Assembly: GCF_030272615.1 (NCBI RefSeq)
Contig: NC_081415.1
Location: 375,365,392 to 375,423,391 of the forward strand
Length of the DNA: 58,000 nt
Source of the DNA: Cryptomeria japonica
Lineage: Eukaryota > Streptophyta > Pinopsida > Cupressales > Cupressaceae
Direction of reading: 5' to 3'
In this document: positions 34,760 to 45,917 of the stretch, piece by piece
Numbering within the stretch: the stretch's first letter is position 1
Layout: the number at the start of each line of letters is the position of its first letter
Notes under the pieces: generated by a model
What the model saw: the letters and a program-made list of their open reading frames with translations, nothing else
Told to the model about the DNA's origin: nothing
The model's database searches: none
Translations under genes and position numbers: made by a program

Positions 34760-37630
34760 CTAGGGACTCGCCAAGCCTCTAAGACTTCTGGCTCTTCTTA
34801 TGATTTTGTCTTTTTCTTTCTCAAGAACAGAAATTTGGGCTTCCAAAACCAAAATTTGACCATCAATGGATGTAGTCAATGAGTTCAATCCATCAAAAGA
34901 ATATGCTATACTGACAATTTTCTCCTGAAATCCCTTAATCTTCTTATCCACATTAAGTGTAAGTACATCTGTGTTACAACATACTCTGTAAATATTTGTA
35001 TAGTGCTTCAAAGAATTATCTATCAATTTCAATTTCTCATCAATCTTCTTCCTCTTAGACTCAATTACTTGATCAAATGTAGCTCTTTTAGCTTGAGTGA
35101 ACCTTTCCAGTGCTTGTTGGTTTGAAATCTGCTGCAAGGATTGAAAATCCTTTGCAACATTCTCAGTAATTGTCTTAAGCTTGCCAGATGGACTCGCTTC
35201 TCTGTCAATCTTGCAATCCGAGACTAGTTTGTGTAAAACAGTGATAGACTGATCAATAATCCCTTTATCTGTGGATCCCTCCATCAATTTTTGTGCAACC
35301 ATCATCATGAATTCAGTAAGAGTCATCTCGGTTATGTTTTTCTTTACAACCTGCGAGGTGTCAATTGATAACAATGATGGACCAACTACCGGTTCCCTGT
35401 CGGATTCCCCTTTCTTCTCCTCTGATGATTTATTCTTGATAGCTTCCTCACTTGCACTGGTGGCTTCGCCACTTGGTCCAGTCTCTGTAACTGTCGGTTC
35501 CTCTGTAGGAACTGTAACCTCAACCTGTACATTTGTATCCAGAGGACTGTTGTCCTCAACATTAGTATCCTGTACAATATCAACCTTTTCACTCTTTGTA
35601 TTTGCCGGTAGCTCAATATTTGCCTATACATTTGTATCTACCGGGGGCTTAATTTACACTATCTTAATGTTCTTCAAAATTGGGGATGAAGTACCCATAA
35701 CACCTTTTCCTTTCCCTTCAACTGGGGTGTCTGCAATGTCTTCTTTTTTATTCTGGTGAAGTAAAGAAACTTCGGGTCTCGTCAAAGAACTTAACCAATG
35801 CCTTTTGGGTCTCCTTTATTATCTCATTTACCCTTCCTAGCATAACACTAGTTATTCTATGTTTGTTGTTAAAGATTTTTCTATCTACAAATTCAAGTGT
35901 CTTATCCATTTCTTTTGGAGTAATAGAAACACAAACAGATAACAACTCTTGAACTTTAATATGCTTGTCTTGTATTGCCGATAGCCTCCTAGCATCTAAC
36001 ATATCATATAGTTCTGTCGGTATTTGGTTTTCAATTTCTATCAAGGCTTTCTTATAAATATCCAAATATAACAAAACTGCCTCCTCTATCTCTCTTTGTT
36101 CAACATTATCTAAACAATCATAGTAAAACTGTACATTCTTTAACATGCCATCCTTAGTGATTTCATCTACTAACTCTGCACAAGTTTTTGGTGGAATGAT
36201 AGTTACATTACCAAATTGAATTGCCTGATCAATATCAACCTTCTTCCGTTTTGCAGTACCAGATGGAGCTGGAGGTGTTACTTTTGGTGCTTGGTTCTAT
36301 GCCGGTAACTTGAATGTAAGTTTCCTAACTGGTTGCTTTTTACCCTCTACCTTGGTTTCCTCTGTTGTCTTCCTTACAACCCTCTTGAAAGCCAAGGGTG
36401 TATCATCCTCATATTCAAACTCTGCTGTAACAGGCTGAATGTGTAATTCTGGATCCTTCCTCTTCCTACCTTTCTCTAGGACAACATCATTTTGCTTGCC
36501 TTTCCTTCCTGCTTCTCTCTTCTTCTGGTTTAATTGTGTTTCAACCTCTTGTGTCTTTTGATTTGCAGTACCACAGGGTTTTTCATCTTCATCAAAAGGT
36601 GCATCAATCAACATTTTTGCATAAGCATCTTCCGAGGCTTAACCGCTTCCATAAGTGTTTCATCTTTCTTCACCATGAAGCATATGTCGGTTGAGTATTT
36701 TTCAACAATATGCTTAGGAACCCTTTCTCTAGAATTCATAGACTTCTGGAATGCTTTAAAATATCCCCATACCTTATCATTTCTCTGACTGCCCAATGTA
36801 GCAAGTGGCTATTTAAGTTGCCTCCCTACCGAGATATCAAATGCCCATTGCCTCTTCCCGAAACTGGGAGTGTCATTCATGAAAAATAACATTAAGCAGA
36901 CAATTAAGTTTCCATATCGGAAAGTCCTTTTCTTTTCACTTTTAATCTTTCCTAGGTTTCCCTGATCTAATTTCTCATTTTCTCTCATCATCTTGTAAGC
37001 TGCGAAAATGCAGGAGCTAGAAATAAAATTCAGTCGGTTTGACTGAGTTACCTTATAACCAATGATCATGCTACTGAATCTGATGTCTGTGTCGATAATA
37101 GTGCTTATTCTCATGGATCGCTTGTCTGATGTTGCGCCGGTGATTTTGTTGACATAATCATTAGAGACCTTATCTGGACGTTGCCCAACCTGTGGTAAAC
37201 CAGTGGTTGCCCTGATGGCTTCCTTGGTGATCTTGTAAGGTCTATCCAACCAGATAAACTCCCAATGTACTCTGCTTAAAACATACCTAATGATTTCATC
37301 TTCAAATTCCAAAATGTCCAGAATGCCGATAAACCCTAAGTCTTCAATGTGCTTTTATGCAGGTTTGACCTTTCCAGAATCTCCCATAAGCTCGCTCATG
37401 TTCATGCCCTTTATATTAGATGTCCCCAAATCCTCAATGTGACAATGTATGTATGCCCTAACATCTTCGACATAAACAACTCCTTCCAGAACATAGGAAA
37501 ATGCTCCAACCGAATCTTCCAGGGTAGCCACATGCGGATACCACTTGAAAGTTGGCCTCGGGTGGTCTTTGACCTCTACAACAGTTGGATTTGCAACAAA
37601 GATAGGAATAGATGATGATTCCGCTTCCAT
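34760..37630 (-). pseudogene. N1 second ORF: unknown protein, TGLP domain plus coiled coil
   Basis: Starts at the minus ATG at 37630 (MEAESSSIPIFVANPTVVEV) and spans about 950 codons with a few stops and two frame changes (near 36610 and 35740). Order: N-terminal region; helical domain with KITKEAIRATTGLPQVG (near 37190-37240) and a later RYGNLIVCLMLFF block; basic region with KKREAGRKGKQ (near 36500); a Thr/Glu/Pro-rich stretch (35640-35390); and a C-terminal coiled coil (35374-34760, with KRKKIDEKLKLIDNSLK). It occupies the place of the env-like ORF of Sireviruses, but no membrane segment or signal peptide is clear. The N-terminal domain resembles P1 and N2 by eye. Function unknown. Confidence 0.6.
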
Positions 37631-38020
37631 GATTAAAGAAAATACCTGATAATCGCTTTCGGTGAAAACCCTAACAAACTCTTCCAATCGCCGGTGAAAT
37701 CGCTCAAGAAGATACCCGATTGCTCTAAATTGCCTTTGATCGCTCTTAGTCACTCTTAATCACATTGAATCGCTCTGAATGCAAGGTGATAAAAAATAAA
37801 ATGAATTCGACCTTTTAACCTCCAAGAAAAACCCTAATCTTTCATTGACATCAATGAATACCAGTGAAAGATACCGGATCTCAAAAAAAAATCTCCATGC
37901 CGGATAAGCATCTCCAATGTCTGGAACATCTTCCATAACCTCTTCCCAGGGCATATGCAACATCTTCATGAATTTTTCCTACCCCTAAGGCATTTGCTTT
38001 AGTTACTGGTTGAGCTTCCT
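37631..38020 (-). other. 5' leader of the N1 second ORF
   Basis: Sequence upstream of the ATG with short repeats of GAGCGATT/GAGCGATC and a CAG-GTATTT just before the start codon that resembles a splice donor. A short open frame at 37969-37760 has no recognised domain. The boundary with N2 is placed near 38020 only approximately. Confidence 0.35.
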
Positions 38021-38149
38021 GTTGGTGTGTTGAGCATTGATTTTAAATCAATAGAATTCTGTGGTTTCAATTGAATGTACAAAAGTTTTCTTAAAAAAAT
38101 ATGAAATCAACCATGCCCTTAAGAATTTTGATAGAACCCTTGACATTTT

Positions 38150-38960
38150 CATCGACATTAGAATCCAAAAAATTATCGCTCAAACCGAAGCCATCAGGTA
38201 TACATACTAATACTTTACCGAAATATCTAGTTTGATCGAAATGGTACATCTGTTGTATCGAAGAAACCCATCAGTGTTTCATCGACAAGTGACTTATCGA
38301 ATAGACTTGGGCCTCGATGAGTTCGAAAAGTGGCTCATTGAGAATATTATTTTCATCGACAGATGGTATGTCGAGGAAACCACAGGAAGATCTCATCGAT
38401 AAGACTTTTCGAGGAAAGAGCGTATCGAAGAAACACAAAAGGTGTTGACCGAAGATGACTTTCTCATCGAAGAATAAAGAATCGATGAAACACAAGAGAT
38501 TACCATCGAAGACTTGTTATCGGCCAAACATAAAGAGTCGAAGGAGTGTGTTTTTCTTTTACCGAAAGGGGAGATTTCATTGACGCCAGTACATATGTAA
38601 CACGTGAGGTAAAGCCTTTCGATGAAAGTGAAGAGGTCGATGAAGTCAGAAATCTCCTTGACAATGATGGTAGTTTTATCGAAACTAAGGAGACATCAAT
38701 GAAACATGACATTTCGAGGGAAGATAAAGTTAAGCTACCAAAGGACATGATTCCATCGAAAAAGGGTATGGCCGTAAAACCGATGAGCATCGATGGCCAG
38801 TATGAAGTGCTGCTAGAGGAATGATTACTTTTTGCCGTGAGAATCAATACAAGTCTTAATAAAGTCACTTCATCATGAATTCAAATAAATGCCTCTATGA
38901 CCGTCGTGCAACTCGTAATGGTAATCGATAAAATCGCCATGAATGCTCGATAAATTGGCA
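38150..38960 (+). repeat. TCGA-rich degenerate repeat region
   Basis: I count 24 TCGA tetramers in about 810 bp, mostly within ATCGAAGAA, ATCGATGA or CATCGAC contexts spaced 10-40 bp. Chance would give about three. On the plus strand these spell repeated I-E-E-T / I-D-E-T codons. An open frame at 38546-38824 (acidic, 92 codons) is part of it. Confidence 0.8.
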
Positions 38961-40742
38961 AAAGAGGAAACACTTCTGAGCAACATTTGAAGAATTCGCA
39001 GCGAGTTCTAGAGAGCCGAAACGATTCAAGATCAAATTCACGAGTGGTCTACCCCGAATTCAAGTAAGTCTTTCACTCTCAGAGCTCTGTAGTGATAATG
39101 AAGGGGTCATATTCTAAAAGGAATAGGGCTAGGAAAATTAAAGAGAACCAGCCCCGGGAAGACAAACCTAAGAGGCAACAAAAGGAAGGGCGCTCTTTGG
39201 GCCAGGACCTAATTGACCAATTTCCTGCGTCAAGCCTTAGGTTTAAGAAAGTTAAAATGGATGATGAAGGTTTGGAGGATAGATTTGAAGGCCTAGGAGA
39301 TACATGGACAGAGATAAGGGGTCATGAATTGTTTATTTTTGGGTATATATGAAGGAGTGCACCCGAGCTTGTGAATAACTTGTGGAGGTTGAATTTGGGG
39401 AAATTGGTAGTGGCTAATGTCTTTGTGAATGTTGAACTCATGAAATCCCTAGCCAACAACTATAAACCCAAGGCTACGACCATATATGATTATATGGGGA
39501 GACTAGTACTGTTAATTATCAAGGAAATTATTGACACTGTGTTTGATTTAGATTGGGGATTCGAAGAGAAAATTGATACTAAGAAATTGACACAAGAGTG
39601 CTTCAACCTAGAGGAAGTCTATAAGAGGTGGAGACTCCCTATCCATAGACCCAGGGTTGCAGGATTGATAGTGACATTTGATAAAGATAACAAAGCCCCA
39701 TATGATGTCAATTTGTTTCATCCCTACTTCAAGTATACATACTACTGTGCTGCTCAGGTTTTGGGAATAGAGGCTCATCCCTTGATGGATATCGCGGCTA
39801 AAGTCATCTATGCAGATTGGCAATCTAAAGATCCCCGGTTATTTGATTTTTCTACCTATCTTGCTGATGCCATCAATTATGGACTAGAGAAACTAAAAGG
39901 AGATGTGATTAATGTGCATTTCAAGTATTACTCTGTTCTTATGCATATGCTATTGTATGTCGGGCAAGACAAAGGGATATGGCCAAATGAGTTATGCATT
40001 AGGGTGTATGATAAAGCTGGGGTAAGGAAGCCTGTGCAACTATGGGTATCTTCATGGGACCAAAGATACAACAACAACCAATACTGGCACTTCGAGGAAT
40101 ATTTTGTTAAGACATTACACAAATTATTGGGATACCCGTGTGATCATGATTTGTCTCCTGAAATTAAGAGATTCTTGAGGCCAAAGGATTATGGCGAAGA
40201 TACAACAATTGAACACAACTGGGGAGATTTTTATTGCTTTTCAGATTGCACTTAGATAAGAGTGTATGGATTTGAGGGAAAACCATATGTATTGCGTATC
40301 ACTGTGCCTAACAGAGTGGCATGCCTAGAGATTGTCAGGCAGTTGTCAATAGTAAGCACCCAACACTTAACTGATCATGAAAAACAATCCATCGTGCCTG
40401 GATTACTTATCTTTTCAGACTTTATTGTCAAAATTTCAAAGAGTTACAGTCTGCTACAAAATTAATTGGATTACTACAAGATGGTAGAAGGAGACCCTAG
40501 GCCAAACTTTGATCCAAAAGGATACATAGGGGCAGCGAGGTCATCCCAGAAACTCAAGGCGAGAGAGCATGTGTCACTCATACCTGATGATTGCATCAGA
40601 AATATAAGAAGGGAAGAAGCTAATGAAAAAAGGGCTAAGTATGAGCGAGTGTTCCAAGCCTACAAATGGAAGCTCTTCTGAGGGAGAATAAACAAGGACA
40701 TGCTTCAAAACATCAAAGATCCCTTAGACCAAGCAAATAAAC

Positions 40743-42266
40743 TGATAAATCAATGATGACCAGTTAGTACCAAACCGGTACTAAGAGGGGGGGGGTGAGG
40801 TGAATCAGTACTGATAAAAATAGTTTCTCTTGAACCGATTAGACTGAGAACCCTGCCCTTTGACTGGCAAGCAATAACACCGGTCTAAACCAAATTACTA
40901 CCGATTAAGCACAAAGAAAGACATAAACTGGTAACTCAGCTTTCCACACAATCTAACATCTTATTTCCACTTCACCCATATGCATACACTAGTAATACTT
41001 TAACAGGAATGTAAAGACTTACAGGTTCAACATGCTTTACCGCTTAACAAAGAATAACAAATCATCATATGAAAAGCATCACACATAACACACATTTTTT
41101 CACGTGGAAACCCAACTGGGAAAAAACATGGTGGGGATGAATACCCACAAGCTGTTCTTTGAACCCTTTTGAAGTCCGCTCTGTTAGGAGCCTAGTCCGG
41201 TTAAATACTTTACAATAGGTTCTGTTAGGAACTGATCCTGCTAGGGATCACCCGGTTAAGGGATGGCTAATATACTCGGTTAAGGGTTAAACCCGATTAA
41301 AGGTTACCTTGTTAGAGGATTTTTAGAACTCAATGATTTTGAGTCACCCTGTTAAAGGATTTACAACAAGCCGGTTAAAGCTACCCTATTAAGGGATTTT
41401 CTAACTGTTGAAGTGGTTAGAGGTCAACAGGTATTATAATGATTTGGTAAGAACACTCAATGACAATGCAGATCCACTTCAGTTCCTTCCTTCTGCACTC
41501 ACACTCTGCAGGTATCTATTCTCATATTTGGTCTGCCAAGAATCACGTATCTTTGCACTTAGATACACACACAACATTTGCCAACAATCTCAACATGAGA
41601 AATAACATCGACCTTATAGGAAACAGATAGGTCGGTAGCATAAACCCTAAATATTTAGGTTAAGCAATTTAGTCGGTTCAATCCTGACCATTGAACACTT
41701 TGCTTTGAATACAATGGTCTTGAACAGATCTCAAGACGTTCTCCATTGTTCGTTCTTCACTGCATCTTGGAGGCAATAACCCATCACGCGTTCTTCACTG
41801 TTTGCAGAGACTTCGCACATTCCCGAGGTAGATAGGATTAATCTCCTTCATGCAAGATCCTTCACGCGCACAAAGCTGACATGGCAACACAATCTATTCT
41901 TCATTACAATGCTAGCACAACACACAATGTCATCGGTTGAATCACATAGGCATAGAACACTTCAACCAGAAACCCTGAAGCTAAGACTACCAACCGGTAG
42001 TCATACCATATGAAACCTTGATACAAAACATTCCATATACTGGTTCACATTCCAACATACCGGTTCTCTTGGACAAACATATCGCTTCACTTGTTCACAT
42101 TTTCACATATACCGATTCACATTTTAGCATACCGGTTCACTTGGACAAACATACCGCTTCGCTTTTTCACATATACCAGTTCTCTTGCAAGTGCTTACTT
42201 CAATATACTGGTTCACTCTTCATCATATTGACATCAATGACAACATACTCTGCACATATGCCAACA
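40743..42266 (-). mobile_element. S2: solo LTR, 1.52 kb, inside the N2 ORF
   Basis: Starts TGATAAATCAATG and ends ATATGCCAACA, flanked by the exact duplication TAAAC (40738-40742 and 42267-42271). The N2 frame continues across it once S2 and one TAAAC are left out. Motifs (purine run with GGTGAATC, ACGTGGAAACCCAACTGGGA, terminal GCCAACA) match the N1 LTR orientation, so the parent read on the minus strand. No internal domain is present. Confidence 0.88.
41180..41405. repeat. Degenerate CCGGTTAAGGG repeats in S2
   Basis: Short units around CCGGTTAA, CTGTTAGG and GTTAAAGG recur about ten times. A second group, (A)TACCGGTTCAC, recurs near 42030-42215. Confidence 0.7.
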
Positions 42267-43789
42267 TAAACTTATGGAGCATGAGCTAGAATTGCTTGAG
42301 GGAGTACCTGCTTATGTCTATGGGAAGCACATCAAAACCGTCAGGGATACAGAGCCCTTGGACCAATTGTCTCCTCAATCTGTTTCTAATGTTTTTCCAA
42401 TTGACTCCCCTAGCGAAGAGTATCCTCCTGGATTTGAGGGTGGTGTACCGATGGATATGATGACGGCATAGTACAATGTCCAAGATGTCAGAGATATAAG
42501 GATGTTTGAACATGAAGGTTTCATTGCTGATGATGCTTTCATTTCCTCCAAATAATTTGATACATTTCTATACTAGCATAAAGGAATATAGGTTAGGATT
42601 GCTATGAAAGATAAAATAGACGATGAACAAGCCCAAAGGTTACAAGAGGAGGTGGACCTTGCTAAGAAAGAAATGACACCCGAGAAAGGAAGGCAGTTAC
42701 TCAAGGATGCTGGTGTGCTGATCTACTCAGGATGGGACATGAGGTCTGCATTGCTATTTGACGGTTTCCTCAAGAAGCAAGACCCCAACAAGTAGATCAT
42801 ACCAGAGGAGATAGACAAGATCTTTATGGGCTCAGGATATGATCCAGATCAAAAGGCTCTCATAATATGGGCCTTGTATCCGAAGGAAAAGAGACCTACA
42901 CTGGTTGATACAGATCAGGTTTTTGGCCACTTGATGATCCAGCAAGTTGGGAAAACTGATCCCAGAATCACAACCAAGTTGAACGTGGATGTAGCAAAAT
43001 TGAACTAGGAACAAACAAAGTTCTTGGTCAAAGAGAACAACATTTACAGAGGCTTGTATGAGAAGGCTACTGAAGAAATCCAGAGGCTACAAGGACAGTT
43101 GTCACAAAAGACTCTTATTATGGGGGAACATGAACCAGATATGGGTTATCAACCTGACCTAAGGGTCTGAGATGCTATATCTGATGCTACCTAATGGAGG
43201 ATAAAGGATGAAAAGTTAGCCAAGCAGTTAACCAGTGCCCAACAGAAGATGAATCAAGCTGGCAAATGATGTCATTGAGCACATGTTCAAAGTTATCTTG
43301 CCACATGCCAACCAATATTGGAAAGAATACACAAGAACTGTAAAAGCTCTAAAAGAGCATGAGAGATTAAAGGAGAGATTGCAAGATGTATTGAAGGACA
43401 ATGAGGCCATGATTGCAGAAGAAAGAGCTCAAGGGGACCAATACCTGATGTAGCATGACAAATACACAGACACATTGAATAAAGATCTCCAAATGTTGGA
43501 CGAAGACTGTGTTGCAACGATACCGGTTATCTACAAGGATGGTGAACTGACTCCATTAGAGAAATGGCAAAAGGAATTTGCACAGATTAAGGAGAAAGAA
43601 GTGGCTAGATTTAACCAGAATGAAGATATAGCCCCACATGTCAACCAGACGATGTTTGATCTCTTTTCACTGGAAACATATATAAAAAAAGGAGCGCGAC
43701 CGTTAGATGCCATAAGAGTGACAATTATATTAATTATCTTGGCATGCTTAATCTCTTTATCTTTCACTTTGTTAAGCAATTGTAATTAG

Positions 43790-44690
43790 GTTGTTAATGA
43801 TGAAGGGACGTAACTCTTCATAGAATAGGTGTTGCTCACTTATTTATATGAGCAAGTTTTGTAAAATGAAGGGAATTAGAATAGAATATACTGGACAAAT
43901 ACTATAGCCTCTGACATACTATTGTACCATTTTGAAGTTTTTAATAGAATCAGTCATTTTCTTCTGCATATGTGCTGCGAGTTATTTCATTTTCTGTAGG
44001 CAGTTGTTTGTGATATTATTTAAAGGAGATAGGGTTATTCGTATTCTTACAGTGAAGTTTATGTTTCTATGTTATAATCTTCGATTAAAAGGATCTACTT
44101 ACGAATTGTAATTGTTCCTTGTAGTTCTTCCTTGGATGGTCCTTTAAGGTTAAGGTTAAATTCATTCAAGCGGTCTATGATATAAATTTTTTTGTAGATC
44201 TCATAAGAAACAGTAACTGATAGATTTACGAAAGGGAGTAGGTTTAAAAACTGTCTCACAAATCGTACATTAAGTCCTAGAGAAATATATGATTGTGTAG
44301 CCCAAATAACAGGAAAAACACTGGTCATACACAAATCACAACTTTTACCATATTAATTACTTTTACATTAAAGCAATAGGACTAGTTGAATAGGACACAT
44401 GAAACCAATTAGCAATAGTATACATACTTATAAATTTCAAGTACAAAGATCAAATAGCTTCCACAACAACAATGTTGAACTCATCTAAAAGCCACCCATC
44501 CTAGGAACCTATGCCATCCTGAGATAGGAGGAAGTTAGATTAAGATAAAGTGCAATCTGCTATAAAAAGCATTAGTCATCGAAAGCCACTAGTGAATAGG
44601 TATACCCACCTAGATCTTGCAAAGCTTGAAGTGAGGGAGTTATTAACCACATAGGTTCACTCTATAAGTTGGCCAAGTCAATTGGAGGGT
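43790..44690. other. AT-rich stretch between the N2 ORF and the N1 gag
   Basis: No domain on either strand. It includes TTGCTCA-10 nt-TGAGCAA (near 43831), an inverted repeat next to TTATTTATATG. The join between N2 and N1 lies somewhere here (about 44.1-44.4 kb). Confidence 0.4.
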
Positions 44691-44694
44691 TTGA

Positions 44695-45849
44695 TCACAG
44701 GAGTTGGCATTTCCTTAGAACCCATCCAATCTGTTGATTTGAGATCCAACACAGTGCAGGAGTAACCTCCTCTGCTGGATAAGTAACCAGTGCATTCCCA
44801 TCTGCTGTTTGTTCTCCAGTCTTCCTGACCCATCTCTGGATATGATCTTTCCAGATTTCATTGACCTTCTCTTTCTCTTTCTCATTTGATCCTCCTTTAC
44901 CAACTAGTGGATTTCCGCTTCTACAGAATTTAACAATATGTTCAACCTCATTACATGCATAACATGTAACATTGTTCCTTTGAATTGCTTTGCCAAAACT
45001 GGTATAATTGATTGACCTACACTGATTAGCCATATGTCCAAATTTTCCACATGCATAGCATTTAACATTCATTCTACAATCTTTTGTGTTATGACCATAC
45101 TTATTGCATTTAGAACATTGACCGGGAGCAGAATCAGGATTCTGATTTGCTTTGTTTCTACATTGCCTAGCCATGTGACCAAATTTATTGCAAACAAAAC
45201 ATCTACCATTAAATTTATAAGCATTAAACTTCCTTAGCGGTGCCTTATGGTTTTGATCTTCATTAGTAGTACTAGAACTCTGTCCTTGCTCAAATCCAAG
45301 TCCACTGGAATCTCCATTCTGTCTTTGTCTTTTCAATAACTCATCTAGCTATGCTAAACTATTCTTGAATTTTTCTTTATAATCACTAGAAATAGTCAAA
45401 TCATCTCTCATAATTATCATTTGTCTCTCAAGCTCTTGTTCATTACCCTGGGATTGTACTAAATTGGTTCTCAACATATCATTCTTATGAACCAACCTAC
45501 CACATTCTTCAAATTTGTTCTTCAGAGATACATCAAGATTTTCTTCCTTTTTATTCTGGTCTTCAATCTCCTCAGACATCCTCATGGTTATAGCTTGCAT
45601 TTCATTTCTCATGACCATGTTCTCCTGACTCAGTTTCTGACATTGTTCCTTAAGTGCATCTTTCTCTTCATCATCCTGATTTTGCAAAAGTTCCTTCCTC
45701 CTATCCTGAACAAATGACAACCTCTCCTATAGGATAAGAATGAATTCCTTTGCAGAATTCAATTCATCTTGTAGCTTCAAGTTCTTCAACCTTTCAGTAT
45801 CATAATCTTCAAGTGCCATCTCAAGTTGCTTCTCCAAGCCCATACCCAT
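44695..45849 (-). pseudogene. N1 gag: coiled coil plus four CCHC zinc knuckles
   Basis: Reads from the minus ATG at 45849 (MGMGLEKQLEMALEDY), 55 nt inside the primer site, to the stop at 44695 in a single frame with two internal TAG stops (each one step from CAG). The first half is a charged coiled coil; the second holds four knuckles: CFVCNKFGHMARQC, CSKCNKYGHNTKDC, CYACGKFGHMANQC and CYACNEVEHIVKFC. Zinc knuckles bind RNA for packaging in retrotransposon particles. The usual copia UBN2 capsid domain in front is missing, so this is a shortened, RNA-binding-type gag. Confidence 0.85.
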
Positions 45850-45903
45850 GGATTCCGGATTCAGGATCTCCCTCAAGCTGTTAAACTTTGTCTGAGGCAC
45901 AAG

Positions 45904-45915
45904 GCTCTAATACCA
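45904..45915 (-). other. Primer binding site of N1
   Basis: GCTCTAATACCA on the plus strand is TGGTATTAGAGC on the minus strand, one transition from the initiator-Met site and 2 nt from the LTR. Confidence 0.85.
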
Positions 45916-45917
45916 AT

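Larger units (their letters stand above)
39098..43789 (+). pseudogene. N2 ORF: very long unknown protein, interrupted
   Basis: Starts at ATG 39098 (MKGSYSKRNRARKIKENQ, basic). Leaving out S2 and one TAAAC copy, the same frame is kept from 39098 to about 43250, broken only by stops; a single frameshift then leads to the last open part (43475-43789). Contents: a basic start; a helical domain at 39371-40255 (with KEIIDTVFDLDWGF, RLPIHRPRVAGL, NLFHPYFKYTYY and a FKYYSVLMHMLLY block); a segment with PPGFEGG; long charged coiled-coil stretches (42604-43440); and a hydrophobic C-terminus near 43720-43780 that could be a membrane segment. The checked stops (39350, 40253, 40463, 40679, 42469, 42793, 43006) are each one transition from Arg or Gln codons. 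No enzyme motif found. Confidence 0.6.
38021..44340 (+). mobile_element. N2: plus-strand coding block nested in N1 (limits approximate)
   Basis: A block on the strand opposite to N1, made of a TCGA-rich upstream part, one very long decayed ORF (39098-43789) and an AT-rich 3' part. It separates the N1 gag from the N1 second ORF. No LTR pair, primer site or target duplication could be found, so its ends and transposition type are unknown; insertion is inferred from strand and content. It was later split by the solo LTR S2. Confidence 0.45.

Noticed and set aside
35271-35759. 162-codon plus-strand open frame
   Set aside because: It is the antisense of the Thr/Glu/Pro-rich part of the N1 second ORF.
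38021-44340. N2 as a standard LTR element
   Set aside because: I compared both flanks (38.0-39.1 kb and 43.8-44.4 kb) and found no repeated ends, primer site or target duplication.
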